A DNA stretch of 64,000 bases from the NCBI GenBank assembly GCA_964637165.1, contig CAZWVI010000002.1, positions 1 through 64,000 of the forward strand, given 5' to 3'. Positions 61,570 to 64,000 of this stretch are shown piece by piece. The translations under genes were made by a program, and so were the position numbers. The stretch comes from CAZWVI01 sp964637165. GTDB taxonomy: Bacteria; Planctomycetota; UBA1135. Under the pieces are notes generated by a model that did no database searches, was not told the origin of the DNA, and saw nothing but the letters and a program-made list of their open reading frames with translations. Numbering within the stretch: the stretch's first letter is position 1; every line of letters begins with the position of its first letter.

Positions 61570-62295
61570 ATGAAAATTACTAAATCATTTCTTTTTGCGT
61601 TGATCTTGTTTTCATGTGTTGGACCACAGCCATCACAGTTTGTCGAATTGGCTAACGCCCCAGTTGAGAATGCTCCTCTGCTATTGTTGAAGAGTGTGCG
61701 CATTCCGCATTCAAATCCGATTGTGCGATTTGCTCATCACTCCTGGTTTGATTGGCGGGACATGGCAGGTCAATGGTGGCGCTTGGAGGTAAACACCGAT
61801 CTTAAGGACTATGACATCGATGCTTCTTTCGCCGCCGAAAATGTGCGCTGGAAACATGATGTTCAAGTGCTGGCAATTTGGCATGGTGATGTTGTTTTGT
61901 CTTCGGTTGAAAAAATGCGCGCTCTAGTTAACGAGTGGCCTCACTATGAAGCTTGGCCAGGGCCCAACAGCAATACCTTTATGGCTGAATTTCTTGAACA
62001 AATTCCTGAATTGGCATCCGAGATGCACCACAACGCCGTGGGTAAAGACTGGGTGAAAGATAGCTGGATTCATTTTGGAGCAAGCACTTCCGGGACCGGC
62101 CTTGAATTAGACTTGCCATATGTTGGTGCCGGAATTGGTTTAAAAGAAGGTTTTGAGATGCGTTTAATCGGTTTAACTTGTGGTGTTTCAATTTGGCCAC
62201 CGGCAATTAAGCTGCCAATGTTGCCACGCATCGGGCTACCAATAGGCTTTGCTTTGAAGCCTTTAGTTAGTAGCAATCAGGACGACGGTCGCTAA
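61570..62295 (+). CDS. DUF3750-like lipoprotein
   Basis: 241 residues. Lipoprotein signal FLFALILFSCVGPQ. The body matches DUF3750 by HHSWFDWRDMAGQWWRLEV, YEAWPGPNSNTFMAEFLEQIPEL, HHNAVGKDW and GLELDLPYVGAGIGLKEGFE. Function of the family unknown. TATATT lies 11 nt before the ATG, which is longer than usual here. Its 3' end overlaps the convergent carbon-nitrogen hydrolase gene by 29 nt. Confidence 0.75.
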   Translation: MKITKSFLFALILFSCVGPQPSQFVELANAPVENAPLLLLKSVRIPHSNPIVRFAHHSWFDWRDMAGQWWRLEVNTDLKDYDIDASFAAENVRWKHDVQVLAIWHGDVVLSSVEKMRALVNEWPHYEAWPGPNSNTFMAEFLEQIPELASEMHHNAVGKDWVKDSWIHFGASTSGTGLELDLPYVGAGIGLKEGFEMRLIGLTCGVSIWPPAIKLPMLPRIGLPIGFALKPLVSSNQDDGR

Positions 62296-63088
62296 AAAGA
62301 TCGTTATACTGCTTGATTGATTTGTCGCGGGCGGCGGTCAAGTTGATTTCGGCTAATTGTTGCCAGCACGCATCTGTTGGCCCACTAATTAATTGTTGAG
62401 CTTCCGTGTTTAATAATTGCGAGCCACCGGTGAAAGTGATTTGCTGGTTGTCTCGCCAGCTTTTTTCGCAACCGACACGGTTGGCCGTCGCAATAAAAGT
62501 TCGGTTGCACAGGGCATGACCTTGGCAGGCTGTTTGCGCCCACGGTAAAACTAAGTTTGCTGGATGGGCAATAATTTCAGCACCAGCGAGCGCAGCACTT
62601 CGCCAAACTTCAGGAAATGCCCAGTCGAAGCAAATAAGAATGGCTATTTTTACGCCGGCATAATCAAAAACAGGAACACCTAAATCACCAGGTGTGAATA
62701 GTTCTTTTTCGTGGTTGAATAAATGAAGTTTGCGGTAGTTTCCGATGACGCCATGGCGGTCAATCAGTGCTGCTGAATTAAACACTTCAGCATTCGCGGC
62801 TTTTTCTGGGTATCCAGTAACAATTGCGAAATCGTGCTCGGCGGCCTTGGCTTTTATCCAACTCAAGAATGGCCCCTTGCCATCGTTGGTTTCTGAAACT
62901 GAATCGAGTTGATCCTTATTTTTAAAACAATATCCAGAACTAGCAAGTTCTGGCATTACAACTAGCTGGGCGCCATCATTTGCGAGGGCGGCTAATTGCG
63001 GTGTCAAATCGCGGCAACTTTTTTCTATGTCGAGCAAGTGCGGATTGGATTGGATTATTCCAACTCGCAAGCGTTCATTGGACATCAT
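62267..63088 (-). CDS. carbon-nitrogen hydrolase (nitrilase superfamily)
   Basis: 273 residues. Catalytic triad of the superfamily: VVMPELASSGY (Glu), NYRKLHLFNHEKELFTPGD (Lys) and KIAILICFDWAFPEVWRSAALAGAEI (Cys in ICFDWAFPE). Cytoplasmic amidase or carbamoylase type; substrate unknown. Its ATG overlaps the stop of the fumarase gene (TAATG), so translation is coupled; a second ATG follows immediately. Confidence 0.9.
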   Translation of the reverse strand: MMSNERLRVGIIQSNPHLLDIEKSCRDLTPQLAALANDGAQLVVMPELASSGYCFKNKDQLDSVSETNDGKGPFLSWIKAKAAEHDFAIVTGYPEKAANAEVFNSAALIDRHGVIGNYRKLHLFNHEKELFTPGDLGVPVFDYAGVKIAILICFDWAFPEVWRSAALAGAEIIAHPANLVLPWAQTACQGHALCNRTFIATANRVGCEKSWRDNQQITFTGGSQLLNTEAQQLISGPTDACWQQLAEINLTAARDKSIKQYNDLFSDRRPDCY

Positions 63089-64000
63089 TAAACCGGAAGT
63101 TGTTGATTAATATTGCCGAGGAAAAAATCATTACCCTTGTCATCAGTGATGATGAAGGCCGGGAACTCTTCCACTTCAATTTTCCAAACTGCTTCCATTC
63201 CGAGTTCAGAGTATTCCAAGCACTCGACGTGCTTAATGCATTCCTTTGCCAAGCGTGCCGCTGCTCCACCAATACTGCCAAGATAGAAGCCACCATTGTC
63301 GCGGCAAGCTTCGGCTACTTGACGTGAGCGATTTCCTTTGGCAACCATTACGAAAGAGCCGCCCGCTTTTTGAAATTGATCTACAAAGTCATCCATGCGG
63401 CCGGCAGTAGTTGGGCCGAAAGATCCAGACGCATAACCGTCAGGTGTTTTTGCCGGCCCAGCATAATAGACCGGATGGTTTTTTATGTAGTCAGGCAACT
63501 CCCCAGTATCTTCAAGTCGGTCACGTAACTTCGAGTGCGCTAAGTCGCGCGCCACAATCAAGGTGCCGCTTAAGCTTAAGCGGGTGCGCACCGGGTGTTT
63601 GCTAAGTTCGGCACGAATTTCGTCCATTGATTTGTTGAGATCAATGTTGACCACTTCGGCGGCTAGGGACTTAGCGTCATTTGTCGGCAGATATTGCGCA
63701 GGGTTAGTTTCTAGTTGTTCTAGAAAAACGCCGTCGGCGCAAATTTTTGCTTTAATCTGGCGGTCAGCGGAGCACGATACACCTATTCCAATCGGCAGTG
63801 ATGCGCCATGGCGCGGCAAGCGGATAACCCGCACATCGTGGCAGAAATATTTGCCACCAAATTGCGCGCCAATATTTGAGTCACGAGTTATCTGAAGAAT
63901 TTTTTCTTCAAAGTCGCGATCGCGGAAAGCGTTGGCATTTTCACTTCCAGTTTCGGGCAGGCCATCTAAGTAGTGAGCGCTCGCAAGTTTTACCGACTTC
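63088..64000 (-). CDS. class I fumarate hydratase (Fe-S), partial at window edge
   Basis: Continues beyond 64000; about 303 residues of the C-terminal part are present. The frame is open to the edge: SVKLASAHYLDGLPETGSE, AQFGGKYFCHDVRVIRLPRH, GIGVSCSADR (cluster Cys) and FGPTTAGRMDDFVDQFQ with MVAKGNRSRQ, all typical of the FumA/FumB family's C-terminal (beta) domain. It catalyses fumarate to malate; tartrate dehydratase is a sister family but the match to fumarase is better. Cotranscribed with the carbon-nitrogen hydrolase. Confidence 0.88.
   Translation of the reverse strand, partial: KSVKLASAHYLDGLPETGSENANAFRDRDFEEKILQITRDSNIGAQFGGKYFCHDVRVIRLPRHGASLPIGIGVSCSADRQIKAKICADGVFLEQLETNPAQYLPTNDAKSLAAEVVNIDLNKSMDEIRAELSKHPVRTRLSLSGTLIVARDLAHSKLRDRLEDTGELPDYIKNHPVYYAGPAKTPDGYASGSFGPTTAGRMDDFVDQFQKAGGSFVMVAKGNRSRQVAEACRDNGGFYLGSIGGAAARLAKECIKHVECLEYSELGMEAVWKIEVEEFPAFIITDDKGNDFFLGNINQQLPV

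Noticed and set aside
1..64000. tRNA, rRNA, CRISPR, insertion sequences, phage genes
   Set aside because: No T-loop/acceptor pattern (GGTTCRANTCC with paired arms), no repeat array, no transposase or integrase motifs were found by eye.

Overview
The window looks like a chromosomal segment of a free-living, probably marine bacterium of the Planctomycetota or a related lineage. This is an inference from gene content: a twin-arginine Gfo/Idh/MocA oxidoreductase, FG-GAP/VCBS and ASPIC/UnbV proteins, a PhyH dioxygenase, carboxypeptidase-regulatory-like secreted proteins, beta-propeller proteins and many exported peptidases, at moderate GC. Two 100-N gaps show a draft assembly. I see no rRNA, tRNA, CRISPR array, insertion sequence or prophage.

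The most notable content is a set of UGA-interrupted genes best read as selenoproteins. (1) A thioredoxin-like fusion protein at 41063-42646 has two in-frame UGAs, each at the first cysteine position of a CxxC motif (W-U-S-W-C and W-U-G-P-C). (2) A small heavy-metal-associated (MerP-like) lipoprotein at 33857-34174 has UGA at the GMxC cysteine. (3) An FG-GAP protein with a C-terminal HExxH domain at 24015-26552 has one UGA. (4) A secreted alpha/beta-hydrolase at 50771-52732 has UGA eight residues after its nucleophile serine and is less certain. The UGAs of 1-3 are all followed within 7-15 nt by a roughly 7-bp hairpin with G at loop position 1 or 2, as expected of bacterial SECIS elements. UGA is still a normal stop elsewhere. 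None of the selenocysteine machinery (selA, selB, selC, selD) lies in the window.

A second pattern covers the whole window. About 20 genes on both strands carry a -10-like hexamer (mostly TAnnnT) ending exactly 6 nt before the start codon, which predicts leaderless mRNAs. I used it to choose starts. Shine-Dalgarno sequences are mostly absent.

Layout. 1-13 kb: M64 peptidase, CDF metal transporter, secreted proteins, histidine ammonia-lyase with an Ala-Cys-Gly MIO triad, M36 fungalysin, and a lipoprotein fusing M16 peptidase, TPR and a second zincin. 13-16 kb: DUF4266-DUF3570-TlpA-ApbE flavinylation-type cluster. 16-33 kb: metallophosphoesterase, urocanate hydratase (with HutH, the first two steps of histidine degradation), FG-GAP proteins, PhyH, subtilase, GyrI/BPL_N fusion, a broken HAF-type protein and an exported hydrolase. 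33-43 kb: selenoprotein HMA opposite a MerR-VWA pair, two arylsulfotransferase paralogues (one broken by a 7-bp duplication), the double-Sec thioredoxin and the MocA oxidoreductase. 44-50 kb: nucleoside transporter and purine nucleoside phosphorylase (salvage), peroxiredoxin, cobalamin adenosyltransferase, patatin, TudS-like and XdhC-like proteins. 52-64 kb: sigma/TPR genes, AcpS, a UvrD-PgpA-phosphatase-like-MazG operon, SurE lipoprotein, a DUF3750 protein, a carbon-nitrogen hydrolase and the end of a class I fumarase.
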